DNA from: Flaccisagitta enflata
Lineage: Eukaryota; Chaetognatha; Sagittoidea; Aphragmophora
Direction: 5' to 3'
Length of the DNA stretch: 64,000 nt
NCBI GenBank assembly: GCA_965153355.1
Contig: OZ231126.1
Span: 11,036,001 to 11,100,000 of the forward strand
The position numbers were made by a program, and so were the translations under genes. The notes beneath the pieces were generated by a model. It saw nothing but the letters and a program-made list of their open reading frames with translations. It made no database searches and was not told where the DNA came from. This document shows positions 38,267-50,950 of the stretch, piece by piece. Positions within the stretch are counted from its first letter, which is position 1, and each line of letters starts with the position of its first letter.

Positions 38267-38505
38267 ACAAGTTACACAATATCGTTGTGAACGGGTGGGC
38301 AGGGGCAAACAATCTACATGCATACCCTCCCCCACCCTATGCTCACTCAAACACGCAAACAATCATAACTGCAGCATCAGAGATGCGCATTTTCACACTA
38401 TTCAACTCAATCATCACGGACCAACGGAAGGACGGATGGACGAACAGACGGACGGATCGACTGACAAAGCCTCTTATAGAGTTGTGTATCCGCAATAAAA
38501 ATTGT
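38267..38505 (-). mobile_element. HTE copy, subfamily B, mirror of its neighbour
   Basis: AAGTTACACAATATCGTTG, AACGGGTGGGCAGGGG, GGAC core, TCTTATAGAGTTGTG end. Separated from the opposite copy at 37867-38085 by a (GA)n tract. Confidence 0.72.
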
Positions 38506-38573
38506 CACAGTAACGCAGGCAAACTCAAAAGTAAGCAAGGTATTTTCGTAACCAGAATCACAACTTACAAATA

Positions 38574-39318
38574 CAGTGGAGCTTCACTAACAGGTGTAAC
38601 ACAATTATTGGAACTCAGGTAAATGGCCATCAAATCTATATCATAATAGATATCTATGTGCAGTGTTTTCCATCAGGTAGAGGATACAAAAATCTTTATT
38701 TTGATCATGAATTTTGTCAATTTTGGTTTAGGCAAAGTCAAGTTATGGTAAAAACAGTTACAATTTGTTTTATGAAATCTTTAAAAAAAATCACTACAAA
38801 GTTCACTTATCTTTAAAACACTGTAAAGTCTAAATGAAGAAAGCTACCATAACCAGATTGGTCTAATTTTAAAAAGTTGTCTTTACTCTTTCAAATGCAA
38901 CCAATCTGAGTATGGTAGCTTATTTTGTTTAGATACAGTACTCTTCTAAATTTGGTACTAATTCTCAGATTAATATTTTTTTATTTTCTGATGGTAAATG
39001 AAAAAAACAAATATGGCAAGCTGTAATGAACTGAAACTGCAAAATTCAACCAGAAGGTATATCTAGTTACATAAATTTACATATTTGTAAAGAATAAGCA
39101 CAATATTATCTAAAAGAAATTTAATAAATCAAGTTATCTTGCTCCAGTCCTAATAATTGTGTTACACCTGTTAGAGCGCACCCGCAAATAAAGCATGCCC
39201 GCCTATAAGATATACAACTTGCAGTCCAATGAGAGATTTTGTTGTTATTTTGATACTGGCAATAAGGCAGCTTCATTGTAAGGCATAATTTGGCCCAATC
39301 GCTCGTGAAGCTTTACTG
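38574..39318. mobile_element. 745-bp TA-flanked inverted-repeat element
   Basis: Ends CAGTGGAGCTTCAC and CAGTAAAGCTTCAC. A subterminal inverted pair CTAACAGGTGTAACACAATT lies at 38592 and about 39165. A central hairpin AGCTACCATAACCAGATTGG lies at 38836-38925. No ORF of note. Confidence 0.72.
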
Positions 39319-39321
39319 TAA

Positions 39322-39853
39322 TGCGTTCAAACAAACGGTGCACAAATCGATAGACAAGCATTGACGCACGTAATTATAAAAAAATGGACGCAAAGAGAAA
39401 AAACACTTTTTCCCCTTTTTGCAGCGAAAAAAAACCTCGGGATTGGTGAGAAGACAGGGCAAAGGTGTTAAGGCTCGGACAAATTCAAAGGCGTCAATTA
39501 CTTCTCTTTAACATTTTTTTTTGCCCAAAGTGGAAAAAAGTGAGAAAAATGTATTCAAAAAAAGAGAAAAACGAATTGAAGAGCGTTATTACCTAGCTTG
39601 ACAAAAAAAGGCATTTGAAATAGAAAAAATGCTGAAAAATGAAACGTGATAAGAAAAAGAGGAGAAAGAAAAGAAATATTTGAAATATATAAAAAAAAAA
39701 AAAAAGAGGAGAGCATATTTGCCCTTGAATTAGAATCTTTGTGTCAACCCAAGATAGAAAATTTGGGATCTCGTCCAACAGACTTTGTAACCTTTGAGAA
39801 TTAGATGAAATTTCTCCAGATCCCCCGCCCTTCAAAAATGAGACAAAGAGAGG

Positions 39854-39855
<2 letters not shown>
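39322..39855. other. AT-rich sequence, nothing recognised
   Basis: A-rich, no convincing exon or element. Confidence 0.45.
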
Positions 39856-39923
<68 letters not shown>

Positions 39924-39960
39924 ATGAGAATATGAATGATTAAGAATGGGAGTCAAACAG

Positions 39961-40530
39961 ACACAGAAACTAGTCATCCAAGGATCGCACATGGTCAGCG
40001 GTACCCGATGCCCTGCTGGGAATGATTCAGTGATGAAGTGGAGTGAGAGCAGGGCAGCGGCCCCAAAGGGCCGATGTCCTGTAGAACACAGGGGGGAATT
40101 TCCAGACGTCCTGAGGGGGCATATTTCAAGCCTTCAATGACTAATTTAGGCCACTGAAGGTATATTTGAAGGCTGGAGGGCAGAATTAAGGCTTGGAGAG
40201 CAGATTTAAGGTTTTGAGGGCAAATTTGAGCCACAGTCGGCTGGTTTGATGCTTTAGAGGCTAATTGAAGGTCTGGAGGGCAGATTTGAGGTCTGGTGGG
40301 AGATTTGAAGCCGAGGGGGCTGATTATAAGCCTGGATGGCTGATTTGAGGCCTCAAAGACTAAATTGAGGGCTGGGAGGGCAGATTTGAGGTCTTGATGG
40401 CCAACGGGGGGGGGGGGACGGAAGGACGGAAGGACAGACGGACGGACGGACGTCTGGAAATTCCCCCCGGTGTTCTACAGGACATCGGCCCTTTGGGGCC
40501 GCTGCCCAAAAAGGAGGACAGACAGACAGA
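39961..40530 (-). repeat. Composite HTE interior: inverted modules around a 20-21-bp minisatellite
   Basis: GGGCAGCGGCCCCAAAGGGC with ATGTCCTGTAGAACA on the left and its complement at 40455-40508, enclosing GAGG(T/C)CTGGAGGGCAGATTT-type units. Same architecture as 17386-18629 and 45128-45876. Confidence 0.7.
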
Positions 40531-40810
40531 CCAACAAACAGACATAAGAGACGGATCAAAAACAAGGAAAACGTACATTACGACACGATGAAAGTAAGCG
40601 TGACACTTCAAGTTTCACCAGGGGCAAAAAATCCCTCATCTTTTTTATCAAAAATGTATGATTCACCTAATATTGCATGTTAAACAAGGTAATTAACAAA
40701 AAAAATTAATGCAAAATCCCATCAAATAAAAAAAGTAACAGCTATTTTTAATCAAAAAATTGTTAATTTTCTTTTTCGCTGATATTTCTGTTTTCTTTGT
40801 GAGACAAAGA

Positions 40811-40898
<88 letters not shown>

Positions 40899-40919
40899 AA
40901 AACTTGCTTAAACCCTGAA

Positions 40920-41460
40920 ACAATAGTTTAACTTTATCTAAATTAATAGGAGAAGAAACAAATCAAAATTGAAAAAAACATACTTTTACAGTAATATCCA
41001 CTTTTTGTACATTTTTTATAATTTTTGATGATGTTATCATTGCCTATAAAAGCTGTAAAATGAAAAAAATGATTAATTGGATTTTTTCCCATTTCTGGCC
41101 CGTTTTGGCCAGTTTAAACATTCTTGATGCAATTTCATTCCAACACTAATCATATTAAATATGATCGGTAAAAAAAATCTTAATGAATGTGACATTAACA
41201 AATAAAACATTTTTTTGTCATTAATTTGTGTTCAGTTAAAAAAAAACGTTAACTAGTAAAGTTTCAGAGGTTTTTTTGCAATTTTGGATCTATATTTCAG
41301 TTCCTACTGTCAAGCTTCTTGATTTTAGTTGAAAATCGATGACATAGCAAAACGGTGACTAATAAATTTGCATGGAAAATGAAAAATCAAAAAAAAAAAA
41401 AAAAAAAACACAGTACACAGTTCTTAAAAACAAGAAGTGACTAGACGAAAAAAAGTGGTG
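40920..41460. other. AT-rich sequence, nothing recognised
   Basis: Only a poly-A run at 41391-41408. Confidence 0.5.
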
Positions 41461-41517
41461 TTTGATAGACGGTGGGGGAGTGGAGAAATGAAGGGGAGAG
41501 ATCGGGGTAAAAATCTA

Positions 41518-41674
41518 ACAAGGCCGGATACACGGCCATCAGTTGGGCAGGGGCGGAAATGCATGTTTTCTCACTTTTCGACTTGATCATTACGGACGGA
41601 CGGACGGACGGACGGACGGAAGGACGGACGGATGGACAAAGCCTCCTATAGAGTTGCGTGTCCGCAACTAAAAA
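41518..41674 (-). mobile_element. HTE copy with internal motif deleted
   Basis: AACAAGGCCGGATACACGGCC, then ATCAGTTGGGCAGGGGCGG (the usual TTGCGGACGGG is shortened), (GGAC)n, GTTGCG-TGTC-CGCAAC hairpin. Confidence 0.78.
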
Positions 41675-41919
41675 TGGGAAAAAAAGGAGAGGCAAGAAAA
41701 AGTCATTCCCCGGCTAACAAAAACAAACAGGATTCTCTGTCGGTGTATTCAACAAGGCCAAGAGATGCCCACGAGATGTGCCTTGTTTAGGTATAACTTT
41801 TAAAAGATGTGATAAAAAATATGGGATAAAATTGTCAATAAGACCTTTGAATACATCCCAGGGTCTTCTCTAATGTTCAAAAATGTAAAAATATGCAAAA
41901 AATGCCCTTAAAACGATTT

Positions 41920-42005
41920 GTTAGACGGACGGACCGACCTGCGGACCGACCAACCGACGGACCAATAAGTGGCTTATAGAGTCGCGTAGCACGTGACTAG
42001 AAATT
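41920..42005 (-). mobile_element. HTE terminal fragment
   Basis: GACGGACGGACCGACC core and AGTCGCGTAGCACGTGACTAG end. Confidence 0.55.
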
Positions 42006-42587
42006 TACTTATGAAGCAGTAACAACCTTCGGACCTACTTTCGGACACACACCTTTATTAAAATGCGAGGACGCATATGCAAACGCTGTTTATCTTGTGG
42101 CTGAAGTGGGAAGGGAAAATATCACAAAACAGAAATAAAAACACACAATGAAAAAAAAGGTGTCGTGATCCACTCTCAACGTGATACATTTTAATGTACA
42201 TTGTGGCATGGTTATAGTTTTCCCTCAAACCAGCGCTATGGCGTCTAAATGGGCGTTCACTTTCATCAGTGGGGACTGGAATCAGGCGACACTTCAGCAG
42301 AGACATGCCATTAAGAATTGCGGGGAATTTTCACTTCCCACTTATTCGACAAGTCAGTCCATCTGTCCCTTGGTCAAACTTCAACTTAATAGGCATCTTT
42401 TAGCCTTTTAGTCCTTACTGAGTTACTGTACCTGGCCAAATGCCCAAATGCTCTGTAGTGGGCCTTGCTGTGCCCTAAGTCAGATAACTTTAGAATCCCA
42501 TTCCAAATCTTATAAGGAATTCGGCTGGATCTAACCACGCGCTAGAATTTTGCATCTGACTTGCACATATCCTTCGACAGGAGTTAC

Positions 42588-42775
42588 AAAACCGCATACA
42601 CAGCTAGCAAAGTCATGTGGGGTTGGGCAAGGACAGTGATAGAAAAAGCTAATGACAGTATTTCAGCTGGGGCAGTACTGCAAAAACCACCTAAAAATGT
42701 CAAAAAGCAAAGTGAGTGTTACAGATAGACAAACCGACCGACCGACGTAGCGGGATATCGAGTCGCGACTAAACA
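42588..42775 (-). mobile_element. HTE copy, strongly diverged
   Basis: ACCGCATACACAGCTAGC, AAGTCATGTGGGGTTGGGC, a short CCGA core and an AGTCGCGACTAA terminus. Confidence 0.5.
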
Positions 42776-43485
42776 GTAAACATACGAAATGAAACAGTTA
42801 AAGTGTTACACGTGCGAGCGCATGTCTCGTGCTCTACAAGACTACAGGCACAGCATTATTGGACGCTTCTTACTATTGAAAGAATCTACAAACAGGCGCG
42901 CCGCGAAGGCAGATTACTTTTTGCAACCATAGGAAAAAAAAAGGGCTAAGAATTTAAGCAAATAGTATCAATACAAAAGCACCACGCAATTTTAGAGTCG
43001 TAACAATTTTTGCCGAAATAACAAGGAGTAAAAAGGCCAATTATGCTGCAAGGGTAGTTTCAGTTGTCGACAGACCGACCTACGTAAGTGTTCTGGCGTG
43101 CTTTATATGAGAACGAAGCGTGTTAATTCTCCACATTGACATTTGGAGAACAAATTTAGAGACAACTAACGGAGACAATAAAAAAGTTAAAACAAAAGGA
43201 AATACTTATTTAAAGCGACGGACAACTGGACCGAACGGAGAGACACTGAGTCTGAGACAGATCAAAGACCGATAAAGTGAAGTACAGACTGGTGATCACG
43301 CGATCACGCGACTTCAAACAAATACACACAATTGACGATATTATTAAGAAGCTTCATTGTTCAAAGAAATTGTTAACTAGTAAGGACTCAGATCACTTTA
43401 AGCTTCTTGAATTAAAAAAGGGAGGAAAAAAAAATAGGTAATCGTATTATTCAATAAATAAAAAAGAGAATGTGAAAGAGCGACA
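42776..43485. other. Unassigned sequence
   Basis: Scattered GACCGACC and GGACAA words suggest decayed HTE pieces, but no complete copy. Confidence 0.4.
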
Positions 43486-43640
<155 letters not shown>

Positions 43641-44286
43641 TTTTGAATGTATATTAGTGTATTACGAGTTGAACGTGGGCGGTTAAACAGCTTGTGTTTG
43701 GGTCAAGATGTGTGATGTGTTACCTCTTGCATTAAAAGATAGATACACACACATGCACACACATAAACACTCACAGAGAAAGGCAAACAGACAGGGACAG
43801 ACCGACAGACACGAGCACACAGATAGGATGACAGCTCGACAGAGACAGACACACAGAACGTGACTTTGGAGCAGACAAGCTTGCAGACAAAACACTAAAC
43901 TTTAAAGATGACACGAGTAAATACTTTTAAACCACGTTTAAGAGATAGGACGTTGCGAAGCTAAGATGTACAGGATCATTCCTTTAGGATGATGATAAGG
44001 AAGATCGAAGATCACCACCAAGCCAGGAAGAATTTTGTTTATTTTTTTATAAATGAAAAAAGCGACAAGATGACTCGAGGAAAAAGGAAGAGAGTACAGA
44101 AAGAAGTTGAAAAGGGGGGGGGGCGTATGTACGTTGCGTTATGTAACTTAAGCAAAAATGAAAGATTCTGTAGGAGACGCATTGCCAGAAAGAAAGGAAA
44201 AGATAGTTGGGCGAATCCTCATGTCGTATCCGGCTGGGCGGGGGCACTGATACTTAAAGCTAATTGAGATTTTGCAGTTAGACAAA

Positions 44287-44420
44287 AACAAGGTCAAGTA
44301 GGCCAATAAGCTGCGACGTGTGGATCGTCAAACGTATGCATTATCGACCGACCAACCGACCGACCAACCAACCGACCGACGGACACAGCCAGTTATAGAG
44401 GTGCTTTGTCGCACCTCAAA
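44287..44420 (-). mobile_element. HTE copy, subfamily C
   Basis: AACAAGGTCAAGTAGGCC, TCAAACGTATGCATTATCG, (CCGA/CCAA)n, and the AGGTGC-TTTGTC-GCACCT hairpin. Confidence 0.65.
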
Positions 44421-44529
44421 GATATCCTGTTTCCACAGGAAAACGCACCGTCACCATTAGACAAACAAACGGGCGGAATAACCAACTTAGCAACACAGAT
44501 TGTTGCGCGACGCGACTTCCTGAATCGAT

Positions 44530-44737
44530 GGACCAAAGACTGAGTAAGAAAGTCACTTAAAATGGACGTTTTTAAGTAGATCTTTATCGGGGAGATGGAC
44601 CAAAGACTGAGTAAGAAAGTCACTTGAAATTTATGTTTTAAGTAGATCTTAATCAGGGAAATGGACAAAAGACTGAGTAAGAAAGTCACTAAAAATTTAC
44701 GATTTTAAGTAGATCTTCATTGCATTGGTGAGATGGA
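44530..44737. repeat. Three-copy tandem repeat, unit about 66 bp
   Basis: Each unit has ATGGACCAAAGACTGAGTAA, GAAAGTCACT and AAGTAGATCTT. Confidence 0.8.
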
Positions 44738-45127
44738 CCGCGGAAAATCCCTGAAACAGGGAATTCCTTCAACGGAAATCCAAAATCTTTCGAGCAAATA
44801 GTAGAAAACCCCGAAAAGCGGCAAAAAATCGCGGTTTGTACTTTTCTTGTTTTTTTTTCCACTGGGATCATTTGCATAATTTTTTCTTTTTCAATTGACA
44901 AAAACAGAAATGCTTTTTTGTCACTAGAAAGCCCTATTGGGCAACCAGATGCGTCATCCGCCGCAGCCGCGGTCTGCGTGATTTTCAAGGAGGCTTTACA
45001 TAGTGACTGACGGACAGATGGACGACGCACGGAGGGATCGACCGGCCAAAGGACAGACCTCCTCGCAGAGATGCAATGACAATTGACATTCATCTCAAAA
45101 TGTATGGTTAACCACGTTTGATCGTCG

Positions 45128-45876
45128 TTTTTAGTCGCGTACTTCGCGACTCAACACCCCGCTATGCTGGTCCGTCGATCGGTTGGTCCCCTTTTTGGGC
45201 AGCGGCCCCGAAGGGGCCGATGACCTATGCTTTTACACATAGGGGAAATTACTCCTTCTACTCCTTCTCCTCCGTCCCCCCCCAGGCCCAAATCTTAGCC
45301 TCGAGGTTCATATCCCAGCTTTGAAGCTCAAATCCTAGCCTTGAGGCTCAAATCCCAGCCTCAAGGCTCAAGTCCCAGTCTCGAGGCTCAAACCTAAGCC
45401 TTGAAGCTCAGATCCAAGTCTTGAGGCTCAAATCTCAGTCTGGAGGCTCAAATACCAGCCTCAAAGCTCAAATCCCAGCCTCAAAGCTCAAATCCTAGTC
45501 TTGAGGCCCAAATCCTAGCCTCCAGGCTCATTTCCCTGCCTTGAAGCTCAAATCCCAGCCTCGACACTCAAAATTCTAGCCTCAGGGCCCCAATTGCAGC
45601 CTCCAGGCCTTAATTCCAGCCTTGAGGCTCAATTAAAAACAGCATAGGTCATCGGAACCTCCAGGGCCGCTGCCCCTTTAACTTCCTTACACCCAAAGCC
45701 ACTCACATGGGGGCAACGGGTACCGCTGACCATCTAACGCTTTTGCGACTATTACTTTTTCGGCGTTTGTGAGCTTTTTGAGCCTACTGCTCCTGCCCAA
45801 ATGTTCTGGTGACCTTCTCCAGCACTGCTCCTGCCCACCTGCATCACGACTGGGGCAGCCATGTATCCGGCCCTGT
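45128..45876 (+). mobile_element. Composite HTE with inverted modules and minisatellite
   Basis: AGTCGCGTACTTCGCGACT end, GGGCAGCGGCCCCGAAGGGG module, ACCTATGC box, a CTCAAATCCCAGCCTCGAGG-type minisatellite (45285-45635), the inverted module to 45672, the TGCTCCTGCCC box, CACGACTGGGG and GTATCCGGCCCTGTTT. Confidence 0.72.
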
Positions 45877-46019
45877 TTCTGGTTTCAGTCACAAGTCCAT
45901 CCGTCCATTTACACTCAACATACACGCCTCCCCAGTTAAGTCCGTCTATAACACCTTGATTTTTCAAATTTTCAGCAGTATAGGAAGAAATCTTTGGTTA
46001 CTGCAAGATGTACCCTTGC

Positions 46020-46140
46020 TAATACTGGCCTTGATCTACTCTTTTTTGGCTGTGTCCGTTGGTCGGTCGGTTGGTCGATTGGTTGGTCGGTCAGTAACGC
46101 ATTTGTTCGACGATCCTCATGTCGCACCTTAAGGCCTTGC
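46020..46140 (+). mobile_element. HTE subfamily C fragment
   Basis: GGCTGTGTCC, (TGGT/CGGT)n, AACGCATTTGTTCGACGATCC and AAGGCCTTG; the left hairpin is lost. Confidence 0.5.
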
Positions 46141-46528
46141 TTATGAACCTAGTCCTTACTTGGAAAAAAATGTTATGTCAAGCAAACTCAAACGCGGTGA
46201 AAAACGTGACAAAGGAAAGGACACAAAAAGATAAAAAAGTGAAGAGAAAATGTTTAGCCAGCTAGACTAGACGTAAGTAGACGCATGTATAAACGACTCT
46301 TTTTTCCTTTTGCCATTTGTCTCGAGGCAAAGTCATTATCTGACTATTTTTGATGTTCTCTCATGTCACAACTTTTGTACTCACTGAAAAAAAAAGAGAA
46401 AGATAGTCATATCCGTCAATTACAACCCTTGGGGCCTACCCACGATGAAGTTGAAACAAACTCGAACCAAAGTCAAAGATCCCACGGCAAATGGAACACT
46501 TAATTCTCAAAGATTAGAGAGAAAAGTC

Positions 46529-46697
46529 TTTTTAGTCGCGTGCACGCGACTCTTCAATTCGCTTTGTCCGTCGGTCGGTCGGTTGGTCCGTCGGTCACGA
46601 TCAACCTCACTGCTCCTGCCCAAATGGTCTGGTGACCTCAAATATGGCCCCTGCCCACCCGCACGCGACTTCGGTAGCCGTATATCCGGCCTTGTTT
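46529..46697 (+). mobile_element. HTE copy, GCACGC subtype
   Basis: AGTCGCGTGC-ACGCGACT hairpin, CGGT core, TGCTCCTGCCC, CCCCTGCCCACCC, internal GCACGCGACT, GTATATCCGGCC-TTGTTT. Confidence 0.8.
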
Positions 46698-46915
46698 AGT
46701 CTCGAACCAACGACTCTTTAAGAGGATTTGACCGTCCATCCGTCAGTAAGTTCGTTGGCCCTTCCATCCATGGGTCATACTGGAGTTGGGAAGAGTAATG
46801 ACGCCTAATTCTTAAAGTTGCGGTAGTTTGGGTGTTTGTAGCGTGTTGGGAGAGGGGGGGGGAGATGCATGTCCCCGCCCACCCGTCCGTGTAACCCCGC
46901 GTTACTTGATTTCTT
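46694..46915 (+). mobile_element. HTE copy, subfamily B, directly abutting the previous copy
   Basis: Starts TTTAGTCTCGAACCAACGAC inside the T run of its neighbour; CCGT core, GGGGGGGAGATG stretch, CCCGCCCACCCGTCCGTG, CCCCGCGTTACTTG. Confidence 0.65.
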
Positions 46916-47447
46916 TCTATCGCCCTTTCTTTTTTATTTCTATCGCCCTTCCTTTCACTTTTTTCTCTTTCTACATTTTCTACCCTGTTGGTTCGGCCCG
47001 GAATCATTCTCAATCCCATTGCATAAATGAATCATCGCATCGCCCAAAAAATTGGGGAATGAGAAAAAAAAATCATTATTCCTCTTCTGATGATTTTTTG
47101 CTGACGTAGTCCTTTCATAGTACGCCCCGTCTTTTCTTCTTATTCAGATTTTGGAATTGGCTGTAATTGTTGTTATTCTTAGTAGTATTAACAGTATTCG
47201 AATGCGTTGTCGAGATGGAGAAATTCAGCATAAGAATTTAGCGCCTGGGATTAGCTTTCCACAGTTGATGAGGCTTCTTTGATTCTTAATTGAGTGCAAG
47301 CGACTGATAAAGTCCATTCGTTGGTTAGTCTGTATGACAACTGGAGCAACATCCCTCACGATAATCAAACTGAGACATATGAAAGAGGGCCTTGTGTCTG
47401 TCGGCTGCTTGGTTGTCTATGACGTAACAGCATTCTCGAATCAGTTT

Positions 47448-48245
47448 TTAGTTGCGGACTCGCAACTCTTTAAGAGACTTTGTCCATCCATCCGTCGGTG
47501 CGTCGGTCCGTTGTTCCGTCCATCCGTGAGCACAAGTCGAAAAGTTGTTAAACGAGCCTTGTAACCATGGCCAAATAAAAAATTAGACGCTCAATTTTCA
47601 TCAATCATTTGAAAACCACTTATACTTTTTACTTAAAATCCATGAGCATTTAAAAGAGCTTCAAAAAGACCAAGCAGAAATTTGTAACTTAAGTCGTTTA
47701 GAAATGACATAAGATTGAAGTTCAGCGCTCAATTTCAAAATTGCCGAAAAAAGCATATTTCAGCACCTTTCAAATAGGCATTTTTTATCGGAATTATTCT
47801 GTAAAATGAAGAAATAAAATGAATGGTATGAAATCTTAGGTGAAAATGAAGTATTTTGAATTCACTACAAGATGAAACCATGCAGAACTCATGATTCCAC
47901 TTAGTTTACAAGCTGTATCGATTCAAAGTTGGTTACTCTGAAATGATAGAAACCAGATTTGACATTTTTGAGTGGTTATCTTTAAAACATCATAACTTCT
48001 AAAGTTTTGAAGCTAGAATGTTGAGAAAGAGCTCAAATGAAAGATTTTTTGACGCTCTTTAAAACCATTATGGATTTGAAGGGTTTAACATTTTTTGTTT
48101 CGAAGCAATCCATGATCAAAAAATTTCGTCTAGTTTTTTTTGACAAGGTTAGATACTTGTGTTTGATTGGAGGGTTTGGGATGTGGATAGGGGTTGGACG
48201 CCCCTGCCCACCCGTCCGCAACTATATTGTAACCCTGTTACTTGC
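47448..48245 (+). mobile_element. HTE copy, subfamily B, probably interrupted
   Basis: Left part 47448-47570 (AGTTGCGGACTCGCAACT, CCGT core) and right part 48145-48245 (GGTTGGACGCCCCTGCCCAC, CCGTCCGCAACTATATTG). About 570 bp between them is unexplained AT-rich sequence. Confidence 0.55.
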
Positions 48246-48621
48246 TCTTGTGCAAACGATCCTATTCGGTGACAAAACAATCTCAAAACAACATGAATGC
48301 AACATTGCCCTTAGATTTTGAATAAGAGCGCTTTGTCATATGGGTTGAAAGCTACAGGCTGACAGCGCAGCCGCATCAAGCTACCGCGGGTCCCTGGGCT
48401 TAGGAGCTACCACAGGGCCCCCTAGCCTTCCCTCTCCACTCCCCCCCTGTTGCTCTCACTACCTTTCCACATTTTTAATGCAGCTGATGAATCTATTTAA
48501 AAAAAAAAAGAATGTGTGGAATGAAAGATTTGTGATAGAAAATCAAAACAAAGCGAAGAAAAAAATAGTGTTTTTTTTCTTGTTTTTTTTCTTTATTTCT
48601 TTTTTTTTTTCTTTTTTTTCA

Positions 48622-48790
48622 TTTTAGTTGCGGAAACGCATATCTATAAGAGGTCTTGTCCATCCATCCGTCGGTCTGTCGGTCTGTCCATTGGTCCGTC
48701 CGTGGACACAAGTCGAAAATTAGGAAAACACGCATTTCCGCCCCAGCCCACCCGTCCGCAACTGGTATGGGCCGTGTATCCGGCTTCGTT
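48622..48790 (+). mobile_element. HTE copy, subfamily A
   Basis: AGTTGCGGAAACGCATATCTA, CCGT/CGGT core, CCCAGCCCACCCGTCCGC, GGGCCGTGTATCCGGC. Flanked on both sides by T/C-rich tracts. Confidence 0.75.
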
Positions 48791-49188
48791 AACTTTCTTT
48801 TCTTTTTTTCTTTTTTTCCTTTGTTTTTCCCTTTCTTTCCATTTTTTCTTCTCTTTTTTTTTCTTCTTTCTTTCATGAGATAAGGGCTGCACCGCGGGGC
48901 TCCCGCTTACCGTGGGGCCTAGGGTTTAAGCCTTTAAGCCTTATGGGTGATCCGGCTCAGGGCTGACTATTGTTAATTGAGTAAACAGATTTGCATTTTT
49001 CTTTAAAACGTTTTTCGTTAAGTCAAAACAAAATATCACAGATGAGTCAATATTCACCAGGCTTAATTTACTGCTCTTCATTCCCCGCCACTCAAACTTG
49101 TTTTTTACCACATCCCCCAAATCCCTTCCAAATCATACATGGAGGACGCGGCCCTAATAAAGAACTTGTTAAAACAAATTGATGAATA

Positions 49189-49365
49189 CAGTTGAACCCC
49201 ACTCTTACGGATCCGCCAGCAACAAAATTCCACCTATAAAAGATGCGGATTCAATATCTTTTCAATTTGTTTTCTTTTATTTACTATGTTGGCAATAACA
49301 GAATTCCGTCTGTAACAGATAAAATTTATTAGTCCTTTGAAATCCGTTAGAGCGGGATTTAACTG
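49189..49365. mobile_element. 177-bp pogo/Tigger-like miniature element
   Basis: TA-flanked; ends CAGTTGAACCCCACTCTTAC and (complement) CAGTTAAATCCCGCTCTAAC. CAGTTRAAYCC ends with a TA target duplication are typical of pogo-type elements. No ORF. Confidence 0.72.
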
Positions 49366-49708
49366 TACTTAACAATTACTTATTCTGCATGTCTTGACTT
49401 AATTGACGACGCGCAGGAGTGGTGAAGACAAGTACGGAATGATGTGTGGTTTGAGGTTGTTTATTACTCGATAGTTTCACGTGAGAGCAGACTAAAGTGA
49501 ACAAGAGGGCGATGAACGACGATGAATAATGAATGATGATTGCGAGATGAACGACGATAAATGAAGATGAATTAGTTTCCGTTTTCCAAACCCATTACAT
49601 AAATCCCAACTTACGGCGAAAGAATCTTGAGACATTTTCAAGTGAGGACTGATGTAAATCTTTATTTTTCTCCGCCTTCCCGCCCCCTCCCCTTTGTGCG
49701 TGTGTGTG

Positions 49709-49757
<49 letters not shown>

Positions 49758-49767
49758 TTTTTTTTTT

Positions 49768-49915
49768 GCGTCCTCGCATCTCTATAAGAGGGTCCGTCCG
49801 TCGGTCCGTCGGTCCGTCGGTCCGTCGGTCTGTCGGTCCGTCGGTCCGACGGTCCGTCCGTTACGCCTCCTTGAAAATCGCAGTTTCGGCAATTTAAAGC
49901 CACGAGGATCAAGTC
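49768..49915 (+). mobile_element. HTE subfamily C fragment
   Basis: TGCGTCCTCGCATCTCTATA, AGAGGGTCCGT, a long (CGGTCCGT)n core and ACGCCTCCTTGAAAATCG; no GGCCTTGTT end is visible. Confidence 0.55.
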
Positions 49916-50175
49916 AAACAGTCGTTAGGATGTTTTGAGAGCCTCGTATGGTACTATGTCTTTTCATCTATCTGTCCGTCCATGTCGAGCGCCAAAGTCA
50001 ATACGCGCAGAGACTCAGTCTGGACGCATCGTTGCCTGATCGGGCTTGTTTTCGTTTTATCGAGGAGGGATATTGACTACATACTATAGATTTATTTCAA
50101 ACTTTGCAATAAGATAAAACTGTTGTTCAACACGACACGGATGTATGTAGATCAGCAACGATGCGGCCTCAGCGT

Positions 50176-50179
50176 TATA

Positions 50180-50265
<86 letters not shown>

Positions 50266-50580
50266 GGTGTTGTCGTGGTTGTTGTCGTTGTTGTGTTGTT
50301 GCTGTGATGTTGGTGTGTTGTTGTTGTGGTTGTTGTGGTTGTGGTTGTTGTTGTGATTGCTGTGTTGTTGTTGTGTTGCGGTTGTCGTGTTGTGGTTGTT
50401 GTGTTGTGCTGTCGTTGTGTTGTGGGTGTTGTGTTGTGGTTGTTGAGTTGTGTGGCTGTTGTGGTGTTGTTGTGGTGTTGTTGTGGTGTTGTTGTGTTGT
50501 TGTTGTTGTGTTGTTGTTGTTGTGTTGTGGATTTTGTTGTTTTGGTTGTTGTTGTTGTTGCTGCTGCTGTTGTTCTGGTT
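50176..50580. repeat. (GTT)n with a long interrupted GTTGTG-type continuation
   Basis: About 30 pure triplets, then 300 bp of degenerate GTT/GTG; a second pure (GTT)n of about 34 units lies at 50718-50820 and abuts an HTE copy. Confidence 0.95.
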
Positions 50581-50730
50581 GTTGGTGAGAGAGTGAGTAT
50601 GTGTGCTGCACGAGTTCGGCAAACTACTTATTTGAATTCAAAATCTCACAGGCTGGAGAACTTATCCATGGAAAGTCAAATAAACCTACTAACCCAAATT
50701 CACTTGGTGAAAGTTGTTGTTGTTTGTTGG

Positions 50731-50820
<90 letters not shown>

Positions 50821-50834
50821 ATCTTTTATCGTTG

Positions 50835-50950
50835 TTTTAGGTGCGAAAAAGCACCACTATAACTGGCTGTGTCGGTCGGTTGGTCGGTCGGTCTGTCGGT
50901 TGGTCTGTCGGTAACGCATTTGTTCGACGATCCACTTGGCCTTGTTTCTT
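50835..50950 (+). mobile_element. HTE copy, subfamily C (short)
   Basis: AGGTGCGAAAAAGCACC hairpin, (CGGT)n, AACGCATTTGTTCGACGATCC, CTTGGCCTTGTTT. Starts directly at the end of a (GTT)n tract. Confidence 0.68.

Larger units (their letters stand above)
37346..40897. repeat. Further (CT)n/(GA)n microsatellites
   Basis: Tracts at 37346-37382, 38143-38229, 39856-39920 and 40807-40897. Confidence 0.9.
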
